Shown: positions 32,729 to 41,025, counted from the stretch's first letter. The stretch is 52,644 nt of DNA from Clostridiales bacterium (GCA_019419865.1 JAHZIG010000018.1:1-52644), one strand, 5' to 3'. The notes: generated from the sequence alone by a model not told the origin. Made by a program: numbers and translations.

Positions 32729-32753
32729 ATGTAGGCGTAAGGGGTGATATTGA

Positions 32754-33428
32754 TTGCGTTACAAGTATAAATTTAATGAAAATAAGTATTATAAAACGGC
32801 TATGACCCATATATCCTTAGCAAACGACGAGAATATAGAGAGCAATCAGAGGCTCGAGTTTTTGGGCGACAGCGTGCTTTCGTTTATCGTGGCGGATTAT
32901 GTGTATAAGGAATACCCGGGCGTTAACGAGGGCGTGTTGACAGAGCTGAGGGCTAACGCGGTCTGCGAGAAGGCGCTCGCTTTCGCGGCGAGGGAACTCG
33001 GTCTTGGAGACGATCTGATGTTTGGGCGCTCGGAGCGCAAATCAGGCGGCGCGGATAAGGATTCGGTGCTGGCCGACGCGTACGAGGCGGTTTTGGCGGC
33101 GATATATTTGGACGGCGGGATCGAGACCGCGCGTAATTTTGTAATGGATACGATAGGCGAGCTTATAGGAAACACCTCGTATATCGAACTTGAAAACTAC
33201 AAGTCGGAGATACAGAGCTATTACCAGAAGCGCGACCGCAACCACGACGTGGTAAGATACGAACTTATATCCAAGACGGGTCCTGACCATAATCCGACTT
33301 TTAAGGTCAGGGCGGTCTACCAGGGCAAGACTATAGGCGAGGGCGAAGGCAAGAACCGTAAGAGCGCCGAACAGGCGGCGGCCAAGGAAGCGCTTTCAAA
33401 ACTGCCTAAGAAGAACGCTAACAAATAG
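32754..33428 (+). CDS. rnc: Ribonuclease III
   Basis: RNase III cleaves double-stranded RNA in rRNA maturation and antisense regulation. The signature QRLEFLGDSVLSFIVADYVY (about residues 29-48) and the later catalytic acidic residues in DSVLADAYEAVLAAIYLDGG (about 103-122) are present. A double-stranded-RNA-binding domain occupies about residues 148-220 (YKSEIQSYYQKR, GEGEGKNRKSAEQAAAKEAL). Length 224 is normal. The start is TTG at 32754 with AAGGGGTGAT upstream. It would process duplexes such as that predicted at the toxin-antitoxin locus (inference). Confidence 0.97.
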   Translation: MRYKYKFNENKYYKTAMTHISLANDENIESNQRLEFLGDSVLSFIVADYVYKEYPGVNEGVLTELRANAVCEKALAFAARELGLGDDLMFGRSERKSGGADKDSVLADAYEAVLAAIYLDGGIETARNFVMDTIGELIGNTSYIELENYKSEIQSYYQKRDRNHDVVRYELISKTGPDHNPTFKVRAVYQGKTIGEGEGKNRKSAEQAAAKEALSKLPKKNANK

Positions 33429-33461
33429 TTTGTAACAGAAACGTTTTAGAGACAATTTATT

Positions 33462-34457
33462 ATGGAAAATAAGAAAAAACTGCGTAAGTTTAATATACCG
33501 GTGTTTATCCCGCACGAGGGCTGTCCGCACGACTGCGTATTTTGCAGCCAGCGTAAGATCACGGGCGTCCAGTCGTCGGTCACGCCCAAGATGGCGGACG
33601 AGATCATCGCGGCGGCTGTAAAGACCCTGCCCGACGTCGAAAGAAACGTAGAAGTCGCGTACTTCGGCGGCAGTTTTACGGGCATAGATCTGGATATACA
33701 AGAGGAGTTCCTAAAGACCGCCGATAAATATCGGGAATATATAGACGGGATCCGGCTTTCGACAAGACCGGATTATATAAACCGGGAGGTCATGGAACTG
33801 CTCTCAAAATACGGCGCGAGCGAGATAGAGCTCGGCGTTCAGTCGAGCGACGACGGCGTGCTTGCGCTCAACAAGCGCGGCCATGATTTCGAGGACGTAA
33901 TAAAAGCCGTTCGGCTGATAAGGGAATACGATATTAGTTACGGGCTTCAGATGATGATAGGAATGTACGGCTCGACGCCCGAGAAGGATATCAGGACCGC
34001 CGAGGATATAATTTCGCTGAAACCTAAGACCTCAAGGATATACCCGACGGTCACTATAGCGGGCACCGAACTTGAAAAACTTTACCGAGACGGGAAGTAC
34101 GAGCCGTATTCGATCGGCGAGGCGGTCGAAGTCGCGGCCGAGATACTCAAAAAGTTCAGAGCGGCGGGCGTAGAGGTCATAAGGATCGGACTTCACGCGG
34201 GGGAGGACCTGCAGGCCGACGGGAATATCGTCGCCGGGCCGTTTCACCCGGCGTTCGGCGAACTGGTCGAGTCCGAGCTTATGCGGCGGGAGATAGAGAA
34301 GAAAATAATCGAGGCGAACGCGAGAGACTGCGAATTTGTAGTTTCGGTCCCGTCCGATATGGTCTCGAAAGCGGTCGGACACGGCAAGCGGAACAAGAAG
34401 TATTTTTATGAAAAATACGGGGTTCGGCTAAAGACGGTCGTTGAAAAAGGAACTTAA
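33462..34457 (+). CDS. Elp3-like radical SAM protein
   Basis: The 331-residue protein has the radical SAM cluster motif CPHDCVFCSQRKI (about residues 21-33), a YFGGSFTGID glycine-rich SAM segment (about 67-76), RLSTRPDYIN (about 98-107) and ELGVQSSDDGVLALNKRGHD (about 123-142). These match the Elp3 radical SAM group found beside rnc and smc in many Clostridia. The GNAT acetyltransferase domain of true Elp3 is missing, so tRNA U34 modification cannot be assumed. It begins 33 bases after rnc, with a weak ribosome binding site, and is likely co-transcribed with it. Confidence 0.88.
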   Translation: MENKKKLRKFNIPVFIPHEGCPHDCVFCSQRKITGVQSSVTPKMADEIIAAAVKTLPDVERNVEVAYFGGSFTGIDLDIQEEFLKTADKYREYIDGIRLSTRPDYINREVMELLSKYGASEIELGVQSSDDGVLALNKRGHDFEDVIKAVRLIREYDISYGLQMMIGMYGSTPEKDIRTAEDIISLKPKTSRIYPTVTIAGTELEKLYRDGKYEPYSIGEAVEVAAEILKKFRAAGVEVIRIGLHAGEDLQADGNIVAGPFHPAFGELVESELMRREIEKKIIEANARDCEFVVSVPSDMVSKAVGHGKRNKKYFYEKYGVRLKTVVEKGT

Positions 34458-34536
34458 GTTTTCAGAACAGCGGTCGGCGGTCGGAGTTTTAGACCGAATC
34501 TGTATTGCGCGCGGCGTCTTATTGAACGCGGAGGAT

Positions 34537-34562
34537 ACCGCTTTATACGGAAGCGGTTTATT
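34537..34562 (+). terminator. Possible terminator before thiW
   Basis: ACCGCTT (34537-34543) pairs with AAGCGGT (34551-34557) around seven bases, then TTATT. It probably ends the rnc/radical SAM transcript; the T run is imperfect. Confidence 0.5.
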
Positions 34563-34582
34563 AAAATCAAGGGAGTGAGCGT

Positions 34583-35077
34583 ATGGAGAAAAGCAAAGTG
34601 AAAAAATTGGCGATCGCGGGGATATTGATCGCGCTGGGGGTAGTGTGTTCGACGTTCAGCATACCGATCGGCGCGTCGAGATGTTTTCCGGTCCAGCATA
34701 TGGTAAACGTGCTCGCGGCGGTCATACTCGGTCCGTATTACGGGGTCGCTATGGCGGCGATAACCTCGCTGATCAGGGTAGCGGTCGGAACCGGGACGTT
34801 TTTGGCGTTTCCGGGGAGTATGTGCGGCGCGCTTGCGGCCGGACTTATATATAAATATACGAAGCGGATGTACGCGGCGGCGCTCGGCGAGCTGTTCGGA
34901 ACTTCGATAATAGGAGGGATACTCTGTTATCCGGTCGCAGCGCTGTTTATGAATCAAGAGGCGGCGCTGTTTTCGTATGTGATACCGTTCTTTGTATCGT
35001 CGCTGGGCGGTTCGATCGCGGCGTATCTGGCGCTTACCGCGCTGAATAAAACCGGCGCGCTGAAACGGCTGGTTTAG
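34583..35077 (+). CDS. thiW: ThiW, thiamine-precursor ECF transporter S component
   Basis: ThiW is the substrate-binding membrane subunit of an energy-coupling-factor importer, thought to carry the thiazole moiety of thiamine. The 164-residue protein has five or six membrane spans and the family hallmark GASRCFPVQHMVNVLAAVIL (about residues 30-49), followed by GPYYGVAMAAI and FLAFPGSMCGALAAGL. The ATG has GGGAG 7 bases upstream. Shared EcfA/EcfT components are not in this window. No thiamine gene or TPP riboswitch adjoins it, unlike most thiW genes. Confidence 0.9.
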   Translation: MEKSKVKKLAIAGILIALGVVCSTFSIPIGASRCFPVQHMVNVLAAVILGPYYGVAMAAITSLIRVAVGTGTFLAFPGSMCGALAAGLIYKYTKRMYAAALGELFGTSIIGGILCYPVAALFMNQEAALFSYVIPFFVSSLGGSIAAYLALTALNKTGALKRLV

Positions 35078-35425
35078 CCTGACGGCTTTAGACGGCGGAA
35101 GCGCACGGAAGATCGATCGGCGCGGCTTTTGCAAAATACGAATAAGGGAGCTTATCGTTATAACAAATAAAAAGCGAGGGGCTTGAAAGCACGGAGCGAA
35201 TACCGATAATCAATACGGGCGCGGCGGCGCGAAAATTAAAACTTTGCGCCGGGGAAACCTAAACGGTTGTTTGAAACCTGATAGGGTCGCGGCGGTATGA
35301 GTAGGAATAAAAACGGCGGAGCTTATTCGCGGGCGGCGCGCTATGCGGATATACGGCAAGAATTTGACAACCGGGGGAGATATGAATTTACGTCCGGTCT
35401 ATACGACGGAGGAAAGGAGATTCTT
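35078..35425. other. Gene-free stretch before the lysozyme gene
   Basis: It contains one clear GC hairpin (CGGCGC at 35225-35230 with GCGCCG at 35246-35251) but no T tract. A longer in-frame start for the lysozyme exists at 35297 but is not favoured. No complete known riboswitch is recognisable. Confidence 0.45.
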
Positions 35426-36589
35426 ATGAGTTCGACTAAGTTACTGCATTGGATATTTTATATTACGTTTTCGGTTTGTCTGACGTTGGCGGCGCTGCAA
35501 ATAGGCGGTTACGCCGAGGAGGAGCCAGAGCTTAAGGAGAACAGTTGGCGTTACTCGGACGGCGAAGCGCTGATACTCGATTCGCCGCAATACCGGTTGG
35601 GAGCGGAGAACGGAGAGTCCGGAGCCGTAAGCGACGCGGATAACGCGTGGTCGTTCGACGGCAGAAATTACATAAACGGCGACGGAGAGATAATACGCGG
35701 CGCGTATTTAAAAGGAATAGACGTCAACGAGTTCAATGGGGAGATCGACTGGGAGCGGGTAAAGGCTTCCGGGATAGATTTCGTTATAATAAGATGCGGT
35801 TACGGCGCGGATAGAGAGGAATACGACGATAAGTATTGGCTCCGCAACGCGAGCGAGTGCGAGAGACTCGGGATACCGTACGGGGTCTATCTGTATTCAT
35901 ACGCCGAGAGCGAGGAGTACGCGGCGAGCGAAGCGGAGCATATTTTGCGCCTGCTTGAAGGACGCAGTCCGCAGCATCCCGTATATTACGATTTAGAGGA
36001 TAATAGCGTCGGCGCGAAAACAAACGAAGAAATAGCCCGTTACGCTCAGATATTCTGCTCGGCCGTAGAGAACGCCGGGTACGACGCCGGTATTTACGCC
36101 AACAGATATTGGTGGGAGGAGAAACTGACGGATACGGCGTTTGAAAACGGGAACTGGGATAAATGGGTCGCCGAGTATAACGGCTCCTGCGGCTACGCGG
36201 GCAGGTATTCGACCTGGCAGAGCGCCAATTCCGGCAGGGTCGACGGGATCGACTCCAATGTGGATATAAATTTCCTGTTCGCCGCGAATAATTTTAGTTA
36301 CGAGCTGAGCGGCGGCAGTCTAAACGTGAGTATGAAGGTCAATTCTAAGGACGCGCTGTTGTTTCTTACCAAATATGACGGCGAAGGAGATAATATTACC
36401 GACGCTACGGCGGCTCAGGCGGTCGCCGAAGGGGATATAGGTAAATTCGGCTGCATAGACACGAGTATATCTATCCCGGTCGCGGATATAAATACTGAGA
36501 ATATACGGCTGCTGATATGGCACGACAGAGAGAGCGACCGATTGTATACCGAGAATATAGATCCGGGTTTGATAAGTATAAATAATTAA
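35426..36589 (+). CDS. Membrane-anchored GH25 lysozyme (N-acetylmuramidase)
   Basis: The protein should cleave the glycan strand of peptidoglycan. The first 35 residues form a signal peptide or anchor (KLLHWIFYITFSVCLTLAAL). An acidic linker follows, then the GH25 barrel from about residue 95: GIDVNEFNGEIDWERVK with Asp99, VIIRCGYG, and the catalytic pair Asp189 and Glu191 in VYYDLEDN. The strand WVAEYNG and the closing GRVDGIDSNVDINFLF are typical. About 100 residues with no recognised domain follow. The ATG at 35426 is preferred because GGAGGAAAGGAG lies 7 bases upstream and the signal peptide then begins at the terminus; an in-frame ATG at 35297 has no good ribosome binding site. Length is 387 residues. 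Confidence 0.92.
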   Translation: MSSTKLLHWIFYITFSVCLTLAALQIGGYAEEEPELKENSWRYSDGEALILDSPQYRLGAENGESGAVSDADNAWSFDGRNYINGDGEIIRGAYLKGIDVNEFNGEIDWERVKASGIDFVIIRCGYGADREEYDDKYWLRNASECERLGIPYGVYLYSYAESEEYAASEAEHILRLLEGRSPQHPVYYDLEDNSVGAKTNEEIARYAQIFCSAVENAGYDAGIYANRYWWEEKLTDTAFENGNWDKWVAEYNGSCGYAGRYSTWQSANSGRVDGIDSNVDINFLFAANNFSYELSGGSLNVSMKVNSKDALLFLTKYDGEGDNITDATAAQAVAEGDIGKFGCIDTSISIPVADINTENIRLLIWHDRESDRLYTENIDPGLISINN

Positions 36590-36635
36590 GTAAAAGCGAG
36601 TATATAAATCAATTAATTGCGAAAGGAATAAATAT

Positions 36636-37505
36636 ATGAAGGTAATAGACATATTTAAAGAGAATGCAAAACACACGGAAAAGCCGCTCGTTTCGTTTGA
36701 GATATTTCCGCCTAAAAAGGGCGTTACGATCGAAAACGTGGGCGAGCTCTTGACAGAGCTTAAAAAGCTGGATCCGGGCTTTGTGTCGGTGACCTGCAGC
36801 GCGGGCGGCAGCGGCAACAAAAACGGCACGGTCGATCTCGCGGGGATGATAAAAAACGATTTCGGGATCGAGTCGGTCGCGCACCTGACCTGTATCGCCT
36901 CGACAAAAGGGCATATAGAGGAACAGCTCGATAAGATAAAGAGCGCCAATATAGAAAACGTTCTGGCGCTTCGCGGGGATATTCCGAAAGAGGGTTTCGA
37001 TCCGAGCAAGGCGGAATATAAATACGCCAAAGAGCTTATTGCGGATATAAAGGCGTATTCGGACTTGGGAATATCCGCGGCGGCGTATCCGGAGGGACAT
37101 ATCGACTGCGAGGACTTCGACCTCAGCGTCGAGTACATGAAGCAGAAAGAGGACGCGGGCGCGGACGTGTTCGTGTCGCAGTTGTTCTTTGAGAACAGCT
37201 ATTTCTATAATATGATGGACAAGGCGATACAAAAGGGTATAAAAGCTCCGGTCTCGGCGGGGATAATGCCGATGATGTCGAAGAATCAGATCCTTAATAT
37301 GATCCTGATGTGCGGCGCCTCGCTGCCGTCGAAGCTGATCAAGCTGCTGAGTAAATACGCGGATAATGAAGAGGATCTGTTAAAGGCGGGGCTCGACTAT
37401 GCCGGTCGTCAGATAGAACAGCTTAAAAACGATAACGTGGACGGGATACACATCTACACCATGAACAAGCCGAACGTAGCCAAGTACTTAAAGCAGTTCG
37501 CATAA
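36636..37505 (+). CDS. metF: 5,10-methylenetetrahydrofolate reductase MetF
   Basis: MetF makes 5-methyltetrahydrofolate, the methyl donor for methionine synthase. The 289-residue FAD barrel begins with VSFEIFPPKKGVTIENV (about residues 21-37), has FVSVTCSAGGSGNKNGTVDL (about 49-68), ENVLALRGDIPKEG (about 108-121) and AAAYPEGHIDCEDFDL (about 148-163). The catalytic Glu is in the FEIFPPK segment. The ribosome binding site GAAAGGA is good. The next two genes encode the methionine synthase reactivation protein and MetH, so the three form one functional unit. Confidence 0.96.
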   Translation: MKVIDIFKENAKHTEKPLVSFEIFPPKKGVTIENVGELLTELKKLDPGFVSVTCSAGGSGNKNGTVDLAGMIKNDFGIESVAHLTCIASTKGHIEEQLDKIKSANIENVLALRGDIPKEGFDPSKAEYKYAKELIADIKAYSDLGISAAAYPEGHIDCEDFDLSVEYMKQKEDAGADVFVSQLFFENSYFYNMMDKAIQKGIKAPVSAGIMPMMSKNQILNMILMCGASLPSKLIKLLSKYADNEEDLLKAGLDYAGRQIEQLKNDNVDGIHIYTMNKPNVAKYLKQFA

Positions 37506-37563
37506 GAGAACTGCGGAATAGTTGAAGGCGGACAGGTTTTAAATAGGGATAGGAGTATATACG

Positions 37564-37591
37564 GCGGCGGGTCCGTATCCGCGCCCGCCGC
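37564..37591 (+). terminator. GC-rich hairpin after metF
   Basis: GCGGCGGG (37564-37571) pairs perfectly with CCCGCCGC (37584-37591) around 12 bases, with no T tract. It may protect the metF mRNA 3' end or mark partial termination before the next promoter. Confidence 0.5.
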
Positions 37592-37593
37592 TC

Positions 37594-37622
37594 TTGACAT
37601 GAGTCGTGGGCAACGATGTATA
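37594..37622 (+). promoter_or_regulatory. Promoter of the reactivation protein-metH leader
   Basis: TTGACA (37594-37599) is consensus; 17 bases later TGTATA (37617-37622) matches four of six positions of TATAAT. Transcription would start near 37629, directly before the terminator hairpin at 37631. Confidence 0.55.
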
Positions 37623-37630
37623 TAAGGCGC

Positions 37631-37681
37631 CGACGGCGAGAAACTCAAGAACAGGAGGAATCCTCAAGGCCGTCGTTTTTT
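37631..37681 (+). terminator. Early intrinsic terminator, probable attenuator or small RNA end
   Basis: CGACGGC (37631-37637) pairs with GCCGTCG (37669-37675), followed by six T (37676-37681). The loop contains a second small stem (GAGG-AAT-CCTC). Transcripts from the promoter at 37594 would end after about 50 nt unless read-through occurs. The location upstream of the methionine synthase genes suggests regulated read-through; no known riboswitch consensus is matched. Confidence 0.7.
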
Positions 37682-37718
37682 CAGCGTATCATTGTCCAAG
37701 CCTCAGGTCAAGAGTAAA

Positions 37719-37776
37719 TCAAAATCAAAGATTTTGACGGCGTGGACGGCGCATGTTTTGCCTCAGGCTCAAAATC
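37719..37776 (+). promoter_or_regulatory. Two mutually exclusive hairpins in the leader
   Basis: GATTTTGA (37730-37737) can pair perfectly with TCAAAATC at 37719-37726 or with a second TCAAAATC at 37769-37776. The two copies lie in longer similar segments (GCCTCAGG occurs before each, at 37700-37707 and 37760-37767). Only one pairing can form at a time. The second would bring the stem within 20 bases of the start codon at 37797. Confidence 0.55.
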
Positions 37777-37796
37777 TAAGAACAGAAGGTGAAAGA

Positions 37797-38519
37797 ATGA
37801 ACTCGATCGATTTTAAAAACGGCAAGTACAAGCCCGAACGTTCGGAAATACTCAGATATATGGGCTATAGCGGACAGAAGACCGACGAGAATATCGACGG
37901 ATTGATAGATCAGTGTATCGACGAGATGATAGATATAGTCAGGCCGAGGTATACGTATTCGGTCTTCGATATTAAAATAGATACCGATAAGTCAGGCGGT
38001 CCTTGTATATCGCTTATCGGCGCTAATTTGAAGCTGACCGGAAACGATATTTACGAACATCTTCGCGAGTGCAGAAAATGCGCGATAATGGCCGTCACTC
38101 TTGGGATAGCCGCGGATAACGCGATCAGAGTCGCTCAAAGCTCGGATATGACCAAGGCGGTGATATACGACGCGTGCGCTACAGAGCTTGTCGAAAAGGC
38201 CTGCGATTTTGTCGAGGACGAGATCAAAGCGCTTGCGGAGTCTGAGGGCAGAGGAACCAATTTCAGGTTTTCGCCCGGTTACGGGGATCTGCCGATAGAG
38301 GTTCAGCCTACGCTGATAAATACCTTGGACGCGGGAAGAAAGGCCGGTATAACCGTTACGCCGAGCATGCTGATGACGCCGTCTAAGTCGGTCACCGCCG
38401 TGATAGGATTCACCACGCTTTTGTATAAAAATAAAAAGAAACGCTCAAAGTGCGACATTTGTTCGATGCGCGGAAACTGTGCGTTTAGAAAGAGAGGTAC
38501 GACCTGTGGACGCGTTTAA
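37797..38519 (+). CDS. Stand-alone methionine synthase reactivation protein
   Basis: This is the AdoMet-binding activation domain of cobalamin-dependent methionine synthase, encoded as a separate 240-residue protein. Family text includes the N-terminal EILRYMGYSG, a central CRKCAIMAVTLG and the AdoMet-binding RFSPGYGDLPIEVQPTLINT (about residues 159-178). The last 25 residues carry four cysteines spaced CX2CX5CX8C (from KCDICSMRGNC on), which could hold an Fe-S cluster or zinc and would supply electrons for cob(II)alamin reduction (inference). The ATG at 37797 is chosen because AAGGTGA lies 7 bases upstream; an upstream in-frame TTG (37692) lies inside the structured leader. It overlaps metH by 14 bases. 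Confidence 0.9.
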   Translation: MNSIDFKNGKYKPERSEILRYMGYSGQKTDENIDGLIDQCIDEMIDIVRPRYTYSVFDIKIDTDKSGGPCISLIGANLKLTGNDIYEHLRECRKCAIMAVTLGIAADNAIRVAQSSDMTKAVIYDACATELVEKACDFVEDEIKALAESEGRGTNFRFSPGYGDLPIEVQPTLINTLDAGRKAGITVTPSMLMTPSKSVTAVIGFTTLLYKNKKKRSKCDICSMRGNCAFRKRGTTCGRV

Positions 38520-40905
38520 GCAGATCGGGGATAACTATTTGATATTTGATGGAGCGATGGGAACGATGCTCCAAGACGCCGGGCTCGAGGCGGGCGGACT
38601 GCCCGAGGTATATAACGTCGAGCATGGCGAGGTCGTTTTGGATATCCATAAGAAATACGTCGCCGCGGGCTGCGACGTGATAACTACCAATACTTTTCAG
38701 GCCAACGAGCTTAAGCTGAAGGATTGCGGGTATTCGCCCGAGGAGATAATAACCGCAGGCGTTAAGCTCGCGAAGCAGAGCGGGGCGAGGTTCGTCGCGC
38801 TGGATATGGGACCGCTGGGTCAGCTTATGGAACCGATGGGAACGCTGACTTTCGACGACGCGTACGATATGTACAAGCGTCAGATACTCGCCGGAGCGGC
38901 GGCGGGCGCCGATATCCTGCTGTTTGAGACGATGTCGGATCTGCTCGAGGTCAAGGCGGGCGTACTTGCCGCGAAGGAGAATACCGACCTTCCGGTATTC
39001 GTCACCATGACCTACCAGGACGACGGCAGGACCTTCGTCGGCTGCGAACCGAGAGGCGCGGCCGTTACGCTGTCCGGGCTGGGCGTGGACGCGCTCGGCG
39101 TTAATTGTTCGCTCGGCCCCGCAGAACTTAAGGGGATAGTCGAGGAGCTTAGCAAATATTCGAGAGTTCCTATAATGGTCCAGCCGAACGCCGGACTGCC
39201 TAAGATCAAAGACGGCAGGACGGTATACGACATAACGACCGACGAATTTGAAAAGTACATGTCCGAGATAGCGGATATGACCGGCGTCAGAGTCCTCGGC
39301 GGCTGCTGCGGAACCACGCCGGAGTTTATATCGGCAATAAAAAGATTGACGGCGGATAGAAAGCCGTCGGCTCCGGCGCCGCTCAAGGTATGCGCGGTTA
39401 CTTCCGGAACAAAGACGGTAGTCTTGGACGACGGCGTAAGCGTCATAGGCGAGAGGATCAATCCGACCGGGAAGAAGAAACTCAAAGAGAAACTGAGGGC
39501 GCTGGACTTCGATTATATAATAGGCGAGGCGATATCTCAGAAGCAGAACGGCGCCGATATACTGGACGTGAACTGCGGACTGCCGGAGATCGACGAGCCG
39601 GCGGTGATAGCGAGGGCGGTCAAGGAGATACAGGCGGCGGTCGATCTGCCGCTTCAGATAGACAGCTCCGACCCGGCGGCGATCGAGTCGGCTATAAGAA
39701 AATACAACGGCAAGCCAATCGTTAACTCGGTGAACGGCAAGCCGGAGAGTTTGGCGGCGATACTTCCGATAGCTAAGAAATACGGCGCGGTAGTCATAGG
39801 TCTTTGTCTCGATAAAAACGGTATCCCGGAGACGGCGGAGGGCAGGTACAAGATCGCCGAGTACATCGTAGGCGAGGCCGCGAAATACGGTCTGCCGAAA
39901 GAGGATATAATAATAGACAGCCTTGTGCTGACTGCTTCGGCGCAGCAGGCGCAGGTCATGGAGACGCTTAACACTATTAAGCTGGTCAAGCAGAGACTCG
40001 GGATAAAGACCGTACTCGGAGTCAGCAACGTGTCCTTCGGGCTTCCGGCAAGACCGCTTTTAAACGGCGTGTTTTTGGCGGCGGCGTTCGGCGCGGGACT
40101 CGACGCGGCGATAATCAATCCGATGAGCGTGGACGTTATGAATTCGGTCAACGCGTTTAAGGTCATAAACAATCAGGACCGGGACGCGGAAAATTACACC
40201 GCCATATACAGCGGCTATAACACCGAGCGCGAGAAACTGAATACGTCGGCCGCGCCGCAGAACAGCGAGGCGGGCGGAGACCTTAAAAGCCTTATAATAG
40301 ACGGCAGAAAGAGCGAGGCGGAGAGCCTTACCGCAAAGACGCTCGAAACAGAGCCGCCGCTCAGCGTGATAGACGATTATTTCATACCCGCGCTCGACGT
40401 TGTGGGCGACAGATACGAGCGGGGCGAGATATTCCTGCCCCAGCTGATACGTTCCGCCGAGACGGTAAAGGCCGGGTTTGAGCTTATCAAAGACAAGATG
40501 TCGGCCTCAAGCGAAAGCGGAGCGGAAACGTCTAAGGGCAGGATCGTAATAGCGACGGTCGAAGGCGATATCCACGATATAGGCAAGAACATCGTGAGAA
40601 TGCTGCTCGAGAATTACGGCTACGACGTGATAGACCTCGGCAAGGACGTTCCAATCCAAAAGGTGGTCGATACGGTCGTGGAAAACGATATAAAGCTGGT
40701 CGGGCTCAGCGCGCTCATGACTACGACAGTCAAGAGCATGAAGGACACGATCGCGGCGCTCAAGGCGGCCGGTTCGGACGCCAAGGTAATAGTCGGCGGC
40801 GCGGTCCTCAACGAGGAATACGTGGACTTCGTCGGCGCGGACTACTACGCGAAGGACGCGCGCGCGTCGGTCAAGATAGCGAACGAGTTTTTCGGTCACG
40901 CCTGA
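38506..40905 (+). CDS. metH: Cobalamin-dependent methionine synthase MetH, lacking the activation domain
   Basis: MetH transfers the methyl group of 5-methyltetrahydrofolate to homocysteine. The homocysteine barrel (about residues 1-290) has FDGAMGTMLQD, the zinc cysteine in VNCSLGP and the pair in GGCCGTTPEF. The pterin-binding barrel starts at VIGERINPTGKKKLKE (about 313). The cobalamin cap and Rossmann domains follow, with the B12 histidine in EGDIHDIGKNIVRM (about 685-698). The 799-residue protein stops there; the AdoMet activation domain is the overlapping gene upstream. GTG 38506 is preferred over GTG 38479, as AGAGAGG lies about 8 bases before it. A perfect terminator follows at 40937-40959. 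Confidence 0.96.
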   Translation: MDAFKQIGDNYLIFDGAMGTMLQDAGLEAGGLPEVYNVEHGEVVLDIHKKYVAAGCDVITTNTFQANELKLKDCGYSPEEIITAGVKLAKQSGARFVALDMGPLGQLMEPMGTLTFDDAYDMYKRQILAGAAAGADILLFETMSDLLEVKAGVLAAKENTDLPVFVTMTYQDDGRTFVGCEPRGAAVTLSGLGVDALGVNCSLGPAELKGIVEELSKYSRVPIMVQPNAGLPKIKDGRTVYDITTDEFEKYMSEIADMTGVRVLGGCCGTTPEFISAIKRLTADRKPSAPAPLKVCAVTSGTKTVVLDDGVSVIGERINPTGKKKLKEKLRALDFDYIIGEAISQKQNGADILDVNCGLPEIDEPAVIARAVKEIQAAVDLPLQIDSSDPAAIESAIRKYNGKPIVNSVNGKPESLAAILPIAKKYGAVVIGLCLDKNGIPETAEGRYKIAEYIVGEAAKYGLPKEDIIIDSLVLTASAQQAQVMETLNTIKLVKQRLGIKTVLGVSNVSFGLPARPLLNGVFLAAAFGAGLDAAIINPMSVDVMNSVNAFKVINNQDRDAENYTAIYSGYNTEREKLNTSAAPQNSEAGGDLKSLIIDGRKSEAESLTAKTLETEPPLSVIDDYFIPALDVVGDRYERGEIFLPQLIRSAETVKAGFELIKDKMSASSESGAETSKGRIVIATVEGDIHDIGKNIVRMLLENYGYDVIDLGKDVPIQKVVDTVVENDIKLVGLSALMTTTVKSMKDTIAALKAAGSDAKVIVGGAVLNEEYVDFVGADYYAKDARASVKIANEFFGHA

Positions 40906-40936
40906 GGCGGACGGCGAGTTAGAATAGTATGTGTTG

Positions 40937-40959
40937 GGGCGCGTTTTCGCGCCCTTTTT
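40937..40959 (+). terminator. Intrinsic terminator after metH
   Basis: GGGCGCG (40937-40943) pairs perfectly with CGCGCCC (40948-40954) around TTTT, then TTTTT. Confidence 0.93.
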
Positions 40960-41025
40960 GTATCGTCGTATTTATCGTATTTTACCGATGAATCTACATA
41001 TTTGTTTGAATCTTAAGATTTATTC

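Noticed and set aside
35150..35300. Possible TPP riboswitch before the lysozyme gene
   Set aside because: A GAAACCTGATAGGGT segment recalls the TPP motif, but the CTGAGA element and the ACCAGCG-type half are missing, and the downstream gene is a lysozyme.
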